Assembly: GCA_002104895.1 (NCBI GenBank)
Contig: MCFG01000017.1
Location: forward strand, 242,501 to 306,500
DNA length: 64,000 bases
Direction of reading: 5' to 3'
Source: Anaeromyces robustus
Lineage: Eukaryota > Neocallimastigomycota > Neocallimastigomycetes > Neocallimastigales > Neocallimastigaceae
The number at the start of each line of letters is the position of its first letter. Position 1 is the stretch's first letter. This document shows positions 13,945 to 28,849 of the stretch, piece after piece. The translations under genes were made by a program, and so were the position numbers. The notes beneath the pieces are model-generated. The model saw only the letters and a list, made by a program, of their open reading frames with translations. It ran no database searches and was not told the origin of the DNA.

Positions 13945-14359
13945 CTAAGTTAAATTTAAATTTATTTTATAAATGCAGTTGCTTTTTTTTATTTATTATT
14001 ATTATTATTATTTTTAGTTGATTATTAATTATATTATTTTTTTGTCATGTTTATTATATTATAAAAAAAAAAAAAATAAATAACTTATTAGTTGCTTCTA
14101 TTAAATGTGCAAAAAAAAAAAGGTATATGTTTTAAATAAAGATGATTATATATCAATAAATTAAATAATTAAAATAATGATTATTTAATAAATAATGAAT
14201 ATATATAATTAATGAAAAAAAATATGAAAAGATAAATACAAAAAAAAAAAATATTATTCAAAATGTTATTTCGTATATTCAATTATTTTTATTGTATTAA
14301 TAATATGAATATATTAAAAAAAATAATAATTAAAAGAAAATAAATTAATGAATAATATT
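13094..14359. other. AT-rich intergenic spacer
   Basis: Contains a poly-T run (about 13280-13310), a TA dinucleotide array at about 13895-13940, and one patch of normal complexity at about 13500-13580 that I could not match to a protein or RNA. The left part would hold the rest of the M13 relic if any survived; none is recognisable. Confidence 0.5.
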
Positions 14360-15458
14360 TTAACGTGGTATAGGTGATGATTCAGTTTCAGATGATTCAG
14401 ATTCTTTTAATGAATCTATTTCTATAGTTAATGAATCTGATTCAGATAATTCGGTTTCCTTTAGATATTCGGTTTCGTTTGATTCAGTTTCTTTTGGAGA
14501 TTCAGTTTCTTTTGAAGATTCGGTTTCCCTTATAGATTCAGTTTCTTTTGGAGATTCTACTTCATTTAATGGTTGATAAGATCTTGTAAATATTTGAAAT
14601 TCAAAATTTACACCACTTTTTTTATTAGTTTGAATTCCTTTTACCCAATTACAATTTTTCATACTATTAGCAAATATTTTTGTTATTGTATCATCATCAT
14701 TTAATTTGAAGATATTATTTGGAATTTCTGGGAAGAAAGTATCACAATCATATTTTCCATAAACTTTAGTAATAAAAAGGTTTTTACAACATGGATGCTT
14801 AATACCTTCATTATAAATTTGTCCTCCCCCTATTAAGAAAATAGATCCATGTTCTTGCTTACTTAAATTTTCAAGACAATCATTTAAGGAATTATAACAT
14901 TGAACATCTTTTGGTAAATTTCTAATAGTTTTTTTTATTATTTTTTTTTAAAAATAAACAAAAACAAATAAAAATTAATAAATATATAAATATATATTAA
15001 AAATATAAAAATTATTTCTTTAACTGTTTTATTTTATTGATTATACAATTTAAAAACATTTATAAAAAAACTTACTTTGAATATTCCTTATTTCTTGTTA
15101 AAACAACATTAATTCTATCAGGCATTGGTCTGAATTTATCTGGTATAGATTCCCAAGTATTTCTACCCATAACAACAACATTTTGTGGAATGTTGTCAGT
15201 GATTTTTATTGGGAAATTATCTGTTACATTTACTGGTTTATTAAATTCCAAATCTGATTCAATTTTTTGTCTTTTTATTCTATTTAAATTATTTAAATTG
15301 GTTACAAATCTATTTAGGGTATATAAATCTCTGAAAAGACAAGTAATATTTTTGAAATAACGAACATCTTCTGGAATTCTCCAAGGTATTTTACCTCCTT
15401 TACCAATACCTCTGTTTGCAGCAGCTGCTACAATCATACTAAATGGTGGTATAGTCAT
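14360..15458 (-). CDS. DHFR: Dihydrofolate reductase with acidic C-terminal tail
   Basis: Reduces dihydrofolate to tetrahydrofolate with NADPH in the cytosol. Exons 15458-15076 and 14921-14360; 314 residues. Conserved blocks in order are [34 protein letters not shown] (the acidic active-site residue is in PED), [28 protein letters not shown] and [17 protein letters not shown] (cofactor glycine motif), then CDTFFPEI. Start is the first Met of the frame, four residues before the conserved FSMIVA block. Two oddities are visible. About 50 extra residues lie between FKNIT and VVMGR, where most enzymes have about a dozen. After the catalytic domain comes a tail of about 65 residues made of KETES/ETES-type repeats ending SSPIPR, presumably disordered. 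It is not fused to thymidylate synthase, unlike plant and protist enzymes. Confidence 0.95.
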
Positions 15459-16557
<1,099 letters not shown>

Positions 16558-16787
16558 CTAAAGAAATGATAAATGAATTCAATAATAAACATAATTAGTT
16601 TATTAATCAACTTTATTATAAAATTGTCAGCCATTAGTATTATATCAATTTATTAGTGATGACAACAAATAATAATAAATATGAATTGTTTTATAGCAAC
16701 AACTATAATAAATAATAAATAATAAATAATAATAAATAATAAATAATAAACAAATAATAAATATAATAAATGTTATAATATAATAAA

Positions 16788-16929
16788 TATGTAATAAGAA
16801 AAAATTAATTAAAATTTTTTATATTTATTAAAGGTTTATTAGAAAATCGGGATTAATATATGTAATAAGAAAAGTTAATTGATAAATTTTTATATTTATT
16901 AAAGGTTTATTTGAAAATCGGGATTATTA
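16788..16929. repeat. Two 71-bp tandem direct repeats
   Basis: Copy one starts at 16788 and copy two at 16859. Both read TATGTAATAAGAAAA, then TTTATTAAAGGTTTATT, then GAAAATCGGGATTA, with a handful of differences. It lies in an otherwise low-complexity spacer. Confidence 0.75.
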
Positions 16930-17422
16930 TACATAAAAAATTTATATTTTAGAAACGAATAATATATATATATATATGGAATAAATAAATATTGATTCAA
17001 TATAACAAGAAAATTTTTATTTATTAAATAAAATTTATTAATAAAATAATCAAAGTCATATTTTTTTTCTTGTGATTTAAGTTTGATTATTTCCTTGTGA
17101 CCTATGATGATTTCCTTTCAAAAACAAAAAATCATTTTTCATAATACATTATTTTAGGAGATAAAGGGTATTTTTAAGCATAGATATAAGATAATAGATA
17201 AAGTGATAAAAGCTAAATATTTTTTTAGTTCTTAAAAATATTAATCATGTATATTAAATACAAAGTTACAGATAAATTAAAATTATAAATTTTGTAAAAA
17301 ACAAATTTAGATGTAATCAGTAATACGTCACAAAGACAGAAAAATAGAATGTATAATTCTATGTATACATAAATATAAATCATATTATCAATAATTATTA
17401 GTAATTGTATTTAAATAAATAA

Positions 17423-17945
<523 letters not shown>

Positions 17946-18100
17946 CATTACTATTATTACTACTATTATTACCATTATTAATAAGAGTTATTTTTCATTT
18001 TCATTCATTAATATTAATAAGTTTTTAAGTTTATTCAGTTTTATGTAATAATAATTATTTAATATGTGTTAAATATATAAATTGATAATATAATGGATAT

Positions 18101-18298
18101 TGTTAACATTAGTAATAGTTTATTTTTAATTAGTAATACATTAGTAATTTACATTCTAAGAATATTCATGTAAATGTATATTAATAATACATATTAGCCA
18201 CAAATTTTTGTATAAATACTTTATGGCTTGATACATTTTATTCATCGTAATTACCTTTTTATTATTTTTAATAAATAAACTTTTAATAAAACATAACA
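18101..18298 (+). repeat. 5' LTR of the copia element
   Basis: 198 bp, starts TGTTAACATT and ends AAACATAACA; by eye identical to the copy at 22651. The preceding five bases GATAT are one half of the target-site duplication. Confidence 0.95.
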
Positions 18299-18358
18299 GA
18301 TTAAGAGTCTCATTCTGAGCATTTTCAAATTACTAGTAATCACTTTAAAACAATTGAC

Positions 18359-21300
18359 ATGTCCGAATTTCGTCTTTCTGAAAAAGAAAAGTTACAAGGA
18401 GCCACCAACTTTCCAATATGGTTTGCTACTATTGAAGACTATCTTAAGTCCAAAAAACTTCATAAGTATATTAAATATGAATTAAATGAGCTAATGATCA
18501 CTCCGGAAAGGGGTAGTAAACTAACCAAGGAAGAAGTTGCAAGAAACCAAGATACTATCGCAAACGACGCCGCCGCATGTACTGTCATATTCTCAAATGT
18601 CTCTGACATGGTAAAGATGTACATTAAAGACTGCCCATGTGCTAAAAGTAAAATGGATAAACTTAAGGCTCTTTACCAAAGAGACGAATCTGCCTTTCAT
18701 GGTATGTGGATGAACAGATTATATAGCATCCGCGCAAAACACATCCAAGAAACAATGGATGTGATCAATGAAATCAAAGAACTTTTTCGACTTCTGAGCA
18801 ATTCCTTGATGAACCCTTCCGATATGGAGAAATTAAGTATCATGTATGATGCTTTACCAGCATCATTACAACAAAGGGTTAATTTCAGCTCAGAATTAAC
18901 TGTGGAAGATTTTTATAAAGAAATTAAAAATAAATACATGATTTATATGTACAAGTTTGACAGAGGAACTAACCAAAGCCGAAGCAGAAGACCTTCCTCT
19001 TCAAATTATAGCCAAAATACAAACACTCCGGATTTCAAGGATTGCTATGACCCAATGGACATAGACAACGTGGAAACCGGTAAAAACAAAAAACAAACAA
19101 ATGATAGGAATTTAAATAAAAACGACAAATACTGCATTATCTGTTTTAATAAAGGCCATATTGCAAAGGATTGTTACTTTAATCCACGCGGAACCAACAG
19201 ACCTAATCACCGTTCAAAATTTAGCAACCACTACAAGAAACATAAAAACGACAATAAGAAGGAAACAAACCACTACAAACGTGGAACATACAACATTGAA
19301 CCAAGCAACAGAAGAGAATTCACGCCTTGTTATGAAGAAATAAAAGAAATGTTTGGAGAACCCATTGGAAATATTGAGTATGGATCACATGACCAAAATA
19401 AAGAAGATGAACACAACATAGATTTATGTACTGTAGACATTAACGATAACCAATCAAAAAATTATCACGTGAATTTTGAAGATGGTTCCAAACCAGTAGA
19501 AAACGTGTCTCCCGATCAAAACGAAGAAGTTTTGTCAAATTTATTTTCTAAAATATCACGTGACCAAAATGAGTCAACCTGGACCTTCGATACTGGTGCA
19601 AGTGAACATATCACCAACGAGAGGGGCCTTTTAGAAAATTTTAAGGAAGAAAAAATCACTATGAGTTGTGCCAACAATTCTACCTGCGTCTTTGAAGGTT
19701 ATGGTACATTTCGTGGGAAAATTAACGGTTACGAGATAGTCCTGGATAAAGTCCTCTACTCAAAGGACATTAACAAAAACTTAATCAGCGGTATTAAACT
19801 GGCAAAAATGGGCATATTTTCAAATATTAAAAGTGTCAACAATAAGACTTACCTAAATTTAACCAATGAAAATAACACCATCATTGCCCAAATTGTACCA
19901 GACAATTACAATATAGCCAGAATAAAACTCACTAGTTCAAACTCCAACATTAATTCTACAGAGACCGGTGACAACCTAAAGATCTGGCACAACCGATTAG
20001 GACATTTCTATTTTAAGGATATCAATAATTACCTAGAATTACATGAAGATAAAGAAACAAATTGCAAGGAATGTGATATCTCCAAAATGAAGAGACATCC
20101 ACATAACAAAACCACCCCGAAGGCATCTAGAGTCCTAGAAACCATTCACTCAGATATCATGGGACCAATTAAACCAGCCTCAATAGATGGAATGAAATAT
20201 ATCATTACATTTATTGATGAGTTTAGCAGAAAATCATGGGTCTTTTTATTAAAGGAAAAATCAGAAGCCACTAATACTATTTTATATTTTCTCAAGTACT
20301 TAGATAACCACTACAACAATAAAGTGAAATTTTTCAAAAGCGACAATGGTAGAGAGTTCAACAACTCAAAAATCAAGAAGTATTGTAGGAGAAATGGGAT
20401 CAAGAAAATATTCTCTCCACCCTACAATCCAGAAAATAATGGGATAGCCGAAAGATTCAACCAGACAATAGTCAACTCCGCCAAGACACTGTTATATTGG
20501 GCAAAACTCAGTTTAGACTTCTGGTCTTTCGCTATTATCTATGCCAACCATCTATACAATATTACTCCCAGAAGTAGCATATCAAACCTAATTCCGAACG
20601 AGATATTTTATAACAAAAAAGTCGATCTATCTAAAATCAAAGTTTTCGGTTGTAAATCATTTTATAATAACATCCAAAATAAAAAATCAAAATTCGATAT
20701 CAATTCTGCAGAAGGGATTTTCTTGGGTATTCAATTCAATACAGATTGCTATATTATTATGGATATCAATAACCAAAATCTTCACCTAGTTAGAGAGGCA
20801 AAATTTCTTGAAAATACTCCCGGAGAATACTCATTTAAATACGAAAATGACCATCACAATATTGATTCAAATATAATTAAAAATAACTGTTTCGATTCAA
20901 ATCCAATCAACACTGAACCAAGAAATCAAACAAACAACAAAGAAATCCCAAATAAAGATAATAATTTAGATAATCAAACTGATAATAATAAAATTTATTC
21001 AATTATTCAAAATTCTTCTTTTCACCATATTAACTCAATCTCATCTGATATCCCATTCAGCTTTAAACAGGCTATTAACAGCGAAAATAGCGAAAAATGG
21101 ATCAAATCCATATCAGACGAATTAGATAATTTATACAACAACAATGTAGTGACTTTTGTCAGAAAAATTCCCAAGGGAAGGAAAATTATTTCAACAAAAT
21201 GGGTATTTTCCATTAAAAGAGATGAAAATAACCAAATCGTTAAGTTCAAGGCTAGACTCGTTGCTAGGGGATTTACACAAGAATTCGGAATCGACTTTGA

Positions 21301-22560
21301 CCTAACCTATTTACCTACCCTTAATTCTGACAGCTTAAAATTGTTAATTGCTATTGCTGCTAAAATGTGTTGGAATGTTTTCCAACTAGATATTAAAGCT
21401 GCTTATTTAAACGCCAACTTAGATAAAACTATTTTTGTTAAAATTCCACCAGGTGATGCCAATTATAACAAAGGATATTGGAAACTTAATAAAGCCTTGT
21501 ATGGGTTAAGACAATCCGGAAGACAATGGTTCGAAACAATCTCTACTTTCTTAATTGACATTAATTTCATTCAACTTAAATCTGACTCTTGTATTTTTCG
21601 CAAATATAATAATAAAAATGAAATTATCTGCATCATCGGACTTTATGTTGATGATATGCTTATTTGTGGAATTGACTCTGAAATTAAAGCTACAATTAAC
21701 AAAATCAAATCAAAATTCAATATTTCTAATTGTGAACCTATCAAATATCTATTAGGTATTACTGTTGAGCAAGACCAGTTTAATTATTATATTCATCAAA
21801 GGAATTTTATTGAGAATCTATTAATTAACTTCAAAATTCCTAATAATTCTAAAAACAATACACCATGTACTCTATCCGTCAGCGAAAACAACAAATCTTT
21901 CGATCCAACAACCTATAAAAGCGCAGTCGGATCATTAATCTACTTAGCCAAAAATACTCGGCCTGATATTTCATTCGCAGTCCACAAAGCCGCTAGACAT
22001 TGTGAAGACCCTAAGTATTCACACTGGATTTGTATAATAAATATTTTAAAATACTTAAATAATACTAAACATTTTAAAATCAAATATAGCAGCCACGGCC
22101 AGTTTCATGCTTATTCAGATGCTGATTTTGGGGGGACATTAGAGACCGAAAATCAACATCCGGAAATATTTTTCTTATTGGAAATTCACCAATTTCCTGG
22201 ATGTCTAAAAAGCAAAGTATCGTCGCCACATCTACCGCTGAGGCGGAATACATTAGTACCTCAGAATGCGCCAAAAAGGCTCTATGGTTCAGAAACATTT
22301 TTTATGAATTATTCAACCAAAAATTCACCATCAAAATATTTACGGATAACATGGCAAGCAAAATAGCCATGGAAAACGGAGAATTAAACACCAAATTAAA
22401 ACATATTGCAATAAAATTCTACTTTAATAAAGACAATATTAAAAATAAAAGAATAAAATTAGAATACAAAAGGACAAATGAAATGTTAGCGGATATCTTA
22501 ACAAAGGACGTAAACGGACCGAAAATGAAGAAATTTTCTGATCAAATTTTTATTAAATAA
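18359..22560 (+). pseudogene. copia gag-pol region
   Basis: The coding part of the element. In order: a gag domain with a UBN2-like region; zinc knuckle CIICFNKGHIAKDC; aspartic protease core WTFDTGASEH; pre-integrase motif IWHNRLGHF with a Cys pair; integrase core with HSDIMGP, SDNGREF and NGIAERFNQ; reverse transcriptase with LDIKAAYLNA, ALYGLRQ and the active-site YVDDM; then RNase H with the STAEAEY motif typical of copia. Gag and pol are in one continuous polyprotein arrangement without a separate gag gene, as in many plant and fungal copia elements. About one break is present, so it is called a fossil. Confidence 0.93.
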
Positions 22561-22650
22561 TACACTTTTATTTTTATCTTATTTTATTTTTATTTTATTA
22601 TTATAATTTTTAACAAACTCAAATTTATTAAATTTAAGTTTGAGGCGGAA

Positions 22651-22848
22651 TGTTAACATTAGTAATAGTTTATTTTTAATTAGTAATACATTAGTAATTT
22701 ACATTCTAAGAATATTCATGTAAATGTATATTAATAATACATATTAGCCACAAATTTTTGTATAAATACTTTATGGCTTGATACATTTTATTCATCGTAA
22801 TTACCTTTTTATTATTTTTAATAAATAAACTTTTAATAAAACATAACA
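22651..22848 (+). repeat. 3' LTR of the copia element
   Basis: 198 bp, identical by eye to the 5' LTR, preceded by the purine tract and followed by GATAT, the second half of the target-site duplication. Confidence 0.95.
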
Positions 22849-23033
22849 GATATAATTTATAAAAGTTTATTTTTATGATAAAAGTTTATTCTTTGATTAA
22901 TATTGTAAGTGAATGGCTTATTTTTAATAATTTACAAAATGAAATAAAAAATTATTACTCTTTCTTTCTTTTTTTTTTTTATATTATTATATGTTATATA
23001 ATTTTATTTTTGAAATATTGGACAAGAAATATA

Positions 23034-24293
23034 TTAGTCAAGTAAAAAAATTCTACTTCTAATATCATTAGTAATCCATTTCATGCCTTTAACAAGATTT
23101 TCACCAGTATAAGCACTACAACTTTGAATATTCCAATGACAAGATTCTATTGAATCTAATTCCAAAAACTATATCATTTTATTAATATATATTATTAATA
23201 AATATATAATATATATTATTATATATTATCTTAATAAGATATATATTATTTTTTTTTCTAAAAAAAATTACCTCTTGAATTTGTTCTTTTGATAAAGCTG
23301 AAGGTAAATCTTGTTTATTAGCAAAAATTAAAAGAGAAGCGCCAGCAATTCTCTATTAATAGCATAAAATAAAATTATATTTAATAATTTTTATATTTAT
23401 AATAATGTATTGTATTTAATAATTAATTATAAATTAATTTATAAGTTAAAAAAAAAAAAAACATGCCTCTTCTTTTAATAATGATTGTAATTCTTTTTTA
23501 CATAATTCAAATCTGTCTTTTCTATCTGCACTATCAATAACCCATATTAAACCATCTGTTTGTTCAAAATAATTTCTCCAATAACTTCTAATAGATTTTT
23601 GACCTCCAACATCCCATATATTTAATTTATATCTTTAAGAGTTTATTATTATTATTATTGTTTCATTTAATATATATATTATATTATGTGAATTTATCAT
23701 TATAAATTATATTTATTTAAATAAAATGTAATAATTTTAGAAATTTATTCATTTCATAAAAAACAAATTATATGTTTTAATATAAAAATAATTAAAACAT
23801 TTTGTAAAAATTAAAAAAATAATAAATTGTGTTTATTTTTATAAATTGTCTTTAATAATAAATAATTCAAAGTATAAAAGAACGAAAAAAAAAAAAAAAA
23901 ATAATTGAGAAGAATATATATAATACCCATCAAGTTCCATAGTTTTAATATTAAAACCAAGTGTAGGTGAAATTGTTGAAATGTCTTCTCCATTAATTTT
24001 TTTTAATATAGTTGTTTTTCCCGCATTGTCTAATCCACTTATTTAATTTTTAAATTTTTTATTAATTGTAAAATAGTATAATTATCATATATTAATAAAT
24101 AAATAAATAGATAAATAATATATATAGTTTTTTTTAAAAAATTAAGAAATATATTTACTTATTAATTTTAAATTTTATTATATAATTATCATTATAAAAT
24201 GTTATATATAAAATAATACCTTACTTACAGCATTAAAAGTCTTATTTCTTTTTCTTTTAGCTTGTTCTTTTTTAGAATTGTTAAAAGTCCCAT
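23034..24293 (-). CDS. ARL2: ADP-ribosylation factor-like GTPase ARL2
   Basis: Small GTPase that, with the tubulin cofactors, regulates folding of tubulin dimers, and that releases lipidated cargo from PDE6D/UNC119-type carriers. Exons 24293-24229, 24037-23927, 23632-23467, 23352-23272 and 23168-23034; 185 residues, matching the family's usual length of about 184. It starts MGLLTILKK, the ARL2 N-terminus, with Gly2. Nucleotide motifs: GLDNAGKTT (P-loop), [11 protein letters not shown] (switch I), [17 protein letters not shown] (switch II) and NKQDLP (guanine). It ends [10 protein letters not shown] and RSRIF, as in the family. The third intron (23466-23353) begins GC rather than GT (GAG/GCATGT); only this boundary keeps [18 protein letters not shown] in frame. 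Neighbouring host genes ERH, MFAP1 and DRC11 lie on the same strand. Prefoldin 4, another tubulin-folding factor, lies 30 kb away. Confidence 0.96.
23353..23466 (-). other. GC-AG intron in ARL2
   Basis: 114-nt intron with donor GAG/GCATGT and acceptor TAATAG. The nearest GT (four bases further) would break the reading frame before the conserved ANKQD box. GC-AG is a known minor variant of the major spliceosome. Confidence 0.75.
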
Positions 24294-25300
24294 ATTTAAT
24301 TAATTAAAGAATATAATTTATATTAAATAAATAATAAATAAATAAAAAAAATGGTTGTAGTAAATAGTAACAATTTAATAATAAACATATATATATAATA
24401 TTAAAATAATTTAATTGTTTAGTATGAAAAAAAAATTTTTTTTCAATTACATTAATAGTAGTAATAATTAAAAAATAATAAATTAAATTAATTAATTAAT
24501 AAATATTAATGTATTAATATATATGTATAATAAGGATATTTATGATGTGTATAATAATTAAAATAAAAATATTAATATTATATTCAATTAATGCAAAAAA
24601 TATATTAAAATAATATGAATAAGAAAAAAAAGTAACAACACCAAGAAATATAATAAAACCTAAGAAAAAAAAAGAAAGGGAAATAAGATACTATTCTTAA
24701 AATAATTTAATATAATAATAAATATAATTTTTAACTTCTTTTTCTTAGTAAAAAAAATATCTATTGTATTATTTTTATTTATAGTAATAATGTAGTAATC
24801 ACAAAACTAATAATAATAATTATAAATAAAGAGTTATTTTTATTTATTTATTTATTTCTTTTTTTCTTTTTCTTTTTCTTTTTTTATTTATTTCTTTTCT
24901 TTTCTTTTCTTTTCTTTTCTTTTCTTTTCTTTTCTTTTCTTTTCTTTCTTTCTTTTTTTTTTTTTTTTTTTTTTTTTTCATGCCAAACAGAATAATTTTT
25001 CATAATATATAGTTTTTTTTAACATTATTAAAATAGTGTTATTAAATCAAAATATTATTAAAAATTATATTATTTTAAATGAGTTGAACACTGAAAAATA
25101 TTTTGAATTTTTTTTTCTTTAATATTTCTTTATTATATAATGAATATTGAAATACAAATAATAATTTTAATGCTTATATATGTTTAATTTTTTATTATTA
25201 TTATTTTTATTATTTAAAATTTAATAATTTTATTACTTATTTAATAAAATCTTTTATTAAATAAAATTCTATATTTAATTGTTTTTATATCATTATTTTA
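24294..25300. other. Intergenic spacer with CTTTT pyrimidine array
   Basis: Contains the ARL2 upstream region and a polypyrimidine tract at about 24858-24978, including about a dozen CTTTT units (24893-24950) and a terminal T run. No exon seen. Confidence 0.6.
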
Positions 25301-26008
25301 TTAACGTCTGCTAAGTTTCTTTAAATGATTGAATATACGTGATTTAATCCATTCACGATCATGTGGTATATAGGCTTGAATACCTGGTTCATAACTTTAC
25401 AGAAAAATAAATTTCAAAATATATCAAGAAAGAAAAAAAAAAAAAAGTAAATTAGGAAAGTTTATATAAATAATGTTTAAGAAAAAAAAAAAAGAAATAA
25501 GCAATTTTAGATATAAATTATTATATATATTTTATTCGCGTAATATATAATATTAAAAATATTATTAATATTTACACTAAACAACCAATATCTTCAAAAC
25601 GATCAATATAAGCATTTAAATCTGCTATATCATAATTGATATTTCTAGCATTTGGATTTTGTTCTTGTAAAAAATTTTCATATAAACGGATAATTTCTTT
25701 TGTTGAGAAGAAAAAATATAGTAATTTAAAAAAATATACAATTTTTTTTTAATTTATTTATTCATTTAACTTGAATATGCAATTATGGATATTAAATACC
25801 TTCAATAGCAAGTGCTACAGTGTTAAAATCCATAAAAGTACGAGAGTTCTTTGCTTTTTTTCTTTGAATTAATATAATAGTATGTTGAGTCTAATATAAT
25901 ATTAAATTAGTAATTATGATAAGTTTATGATTTAATTTTTAAAACATTTATTAATATATAAAAATCATTGTTTTTGTATTTTTTTTTATTGGGCGAGTAT
26001 ATTACCAT
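25301..26008 (-). CDS. ERH: Enhancer of rudimentary homolog (ERH)
   Basis: Small conserved nuclear protein that dimerises and acts as an adaptor in mRNA processing and decay; in fission yeast Erh1 works with Mmi1 in eliminating meiotic transcripts. Exons 26008-26006 (the ATG only), 25890-25800, 25696-25576 and 25404-25311 region, read as 25394-25301 in window coordinates, stop TAA at 25301-25303; 102 residues against 104 in human. The reading begins MTQHTIILIQRKK, then ARNINYDIADLNAYIDRFED, then CLVYEPGIQAYIPHDREWIK and ends HLKKLSRR. These follow the family (SHTILLVQ, YDISQLFDFIDDLAD, CLVY, YQPYNKDWIKEKIY) in order and spacing. The first coding exon being just the start codon is unusual but the donor ATG/GTAATA is good and the next exon opens with the conserved Thr-Gln/Ser-His. 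Confidence 0.9.
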
Positions 26009-26736
<728 letters not shown>

Positions 26737-27024
26737 TTAAACAATAATTTTGATTGATTTAAATAATTTTATTTTGTATTTTTATTATTGAATTTATTAG
26801 GTTAAACAGATATATGGTATATATACAAAATATATGTTAATAAATATATAATTATATTTTTTCTTTGTTATTACAATTAATTAATTAGTATTCATTAAAT
26901 AAATGTTTTATATTATCAAATTATTAAACTCAATTGCTTATAATTAATTGTTCTTTCTTTTTTTTTTTTTTTTTCTATACTAAATATTTAATATAATGTA
27001 TGTTTATGATAACTATTTTTTTTT

Positions 27025-28816
27025 TTATGATCTTCGTCTTCTTTTACTTGGTTTTTCAAAACCACCTTTTTTTATTTTATTTTTAATTTTTTTTGTAAAA
27101 AAATAATATATTAATAATTTACTTATTACTATATTTTATATTATAAAACTTATTTTTAAAATAAAACAAAAAATTTATATAGTTTTATATAATTACCATG
27201 CATTCCACCCATTTTTGATTTATTCTTATTAATTAAATCCTTATTTTGATTCCACAATGAATCACGCTTTATTATTTTTTTATTTTAATAAAAATATATA
27301 TATATTAATATAATAAATATTTATATTTATAGAAGTAAAATAATTATAGCAATATTAATAAAAAAAAAATTATTTAGAAGTTCTTTTTTAATACCTTTGA
27401 AGTATCTTCATTACTAAGATGAGTCCATTTGGTTTGACCAGCTCTACCAAATTTCTTGACTTGCATGATTTCTGGTAACATTGTTTTATCAAATTTATCT
27501 TCCAATGTGGGCATTGAATAATCTCTATTTTTAAGGTCATCATCATCATCTTGATAAAATGCACCTTTGTGATAATATTTTTGTAAATAGGTATATTTCG
27601 TTTTTTTAGCTTTTTTACTTTGGTCTTTTTCTTTTTCTCTTTGAATTTCAGCATCTGTCATATTTCTTCTTCTTTCTATTTCTTCTTCTTCTAATATCTT
27701 AGCTTCTCTTTCTTCCTTATCACGTTTTATTCTTTTTAATTCACGAAGCTTCCATAGTTCATATTCTTCTTTATCATCTGGTTTATCTGTATCGTCTACC
27801 ATATTTATATCAACTGATGTTCCTTTTTCTTTTTTTATTTGTTGTAAAATTTTATTATTATTATTATTATCATTAATATAATTATTATTGTCATTAATTA
27901 GTTATTACATTTATTAAATTTTATATAAAATATATTAAATATTATCATGAATTTTTAATAAAAATTTATATATATATATTAATTATTTAATAAATAAAAA
28001 AATTATATTGATATTATTTTTTTTACCTTCTTTTATTTCTTTCATAACTTCCTCTGCTACTAATTGATGTGATTCTTTTTTCTTTTCTTCTAATAATTGT
28101 TTATGCCTTGCTGCAGCTTCTTCAGCTTCTTTTGCTAATCTTTCTTGTTCAATAATAGTTTCACGTTGTGCCCTTTTTTTTTAAAAAAATTTTATAAAAA
28201 AAATTTATATTAATATATATAGTTATATGTTTCATTATAAATTTAATATTTTTTTTTTTTGAATAATTTTTCTTACTTTGGTACAAATACCGGTTTTAAC
28301 ATTACTCTATTTCCATATTCTGAATCTGAGTCCGAATCAGTATCTGTTGTATATTCTGATGAATCTTCTTCACTTTCTTCATTCTAAATTATATATATTG
28401 ATGATTATAAAATTCAAATTGAAATTTTTAATGCATATAGAAGATTTTTATTAATTAAATTTTGAATTTTTAAAGATTATAAAATTTAATTTTGAAATTT
28501 TAATTTATTAAGTATTTTTATTAATTAAATTTAGTATTTTTAAATATATAACATTTAATTTTAATGCTATTTATTTTACCTCTTCCTCTTCTTCCTCTTC
28601 TTCTTCCTCTTCTTTTCTTCTCGCTAGTGCTCTTTCTCTCATTCTTTGGTGTCTTAACATAATTTCTTCATCGTCATCTTCTGATTCTTCCTCTTTTAAT
28701 GATGAAAATAAAATTATAAAATTGAATTATATTTAGAAAATAATGAAAATTAATTATTAATTAATAATGATAATAATAATGATAATTAAATAAAATATAA
28801 TATTATATATAAGAAA

Positions 28817-28849
<33 letters not shown>

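Larger units (their letters stand above)
18101..22848 (+). mobile_element. Ty1/copia LTR retrotransposon, young, nearly whole
   Basis: A complete-length element of about 4.75 kb. Both LTRs (198 bp each) appear identical over their whole length, begin TGTTA and end TAACA, and the element is flanked by the 5-bp target duplication GATAT (18096-18100 and 22849-22853). The polyprotein region runs gag, CCHC zinc knuckle, protease, integrase, reverse transcriptase, RNase H; integrase before reverse transcriptase makes it copia (Pseudoviridae), not gypsy. A purine-rich tract (GAGGCGGAA) abuts the 3' LTR. I did not recognise a primer-binding site with confidence. Identical LTRs imply a very recent insertion. 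It carries about one break, so it is best treated as a fresh fossil. Its coding part is clearly less AT-rich at third positions than the host DNA around it. Confidence 0.96.
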
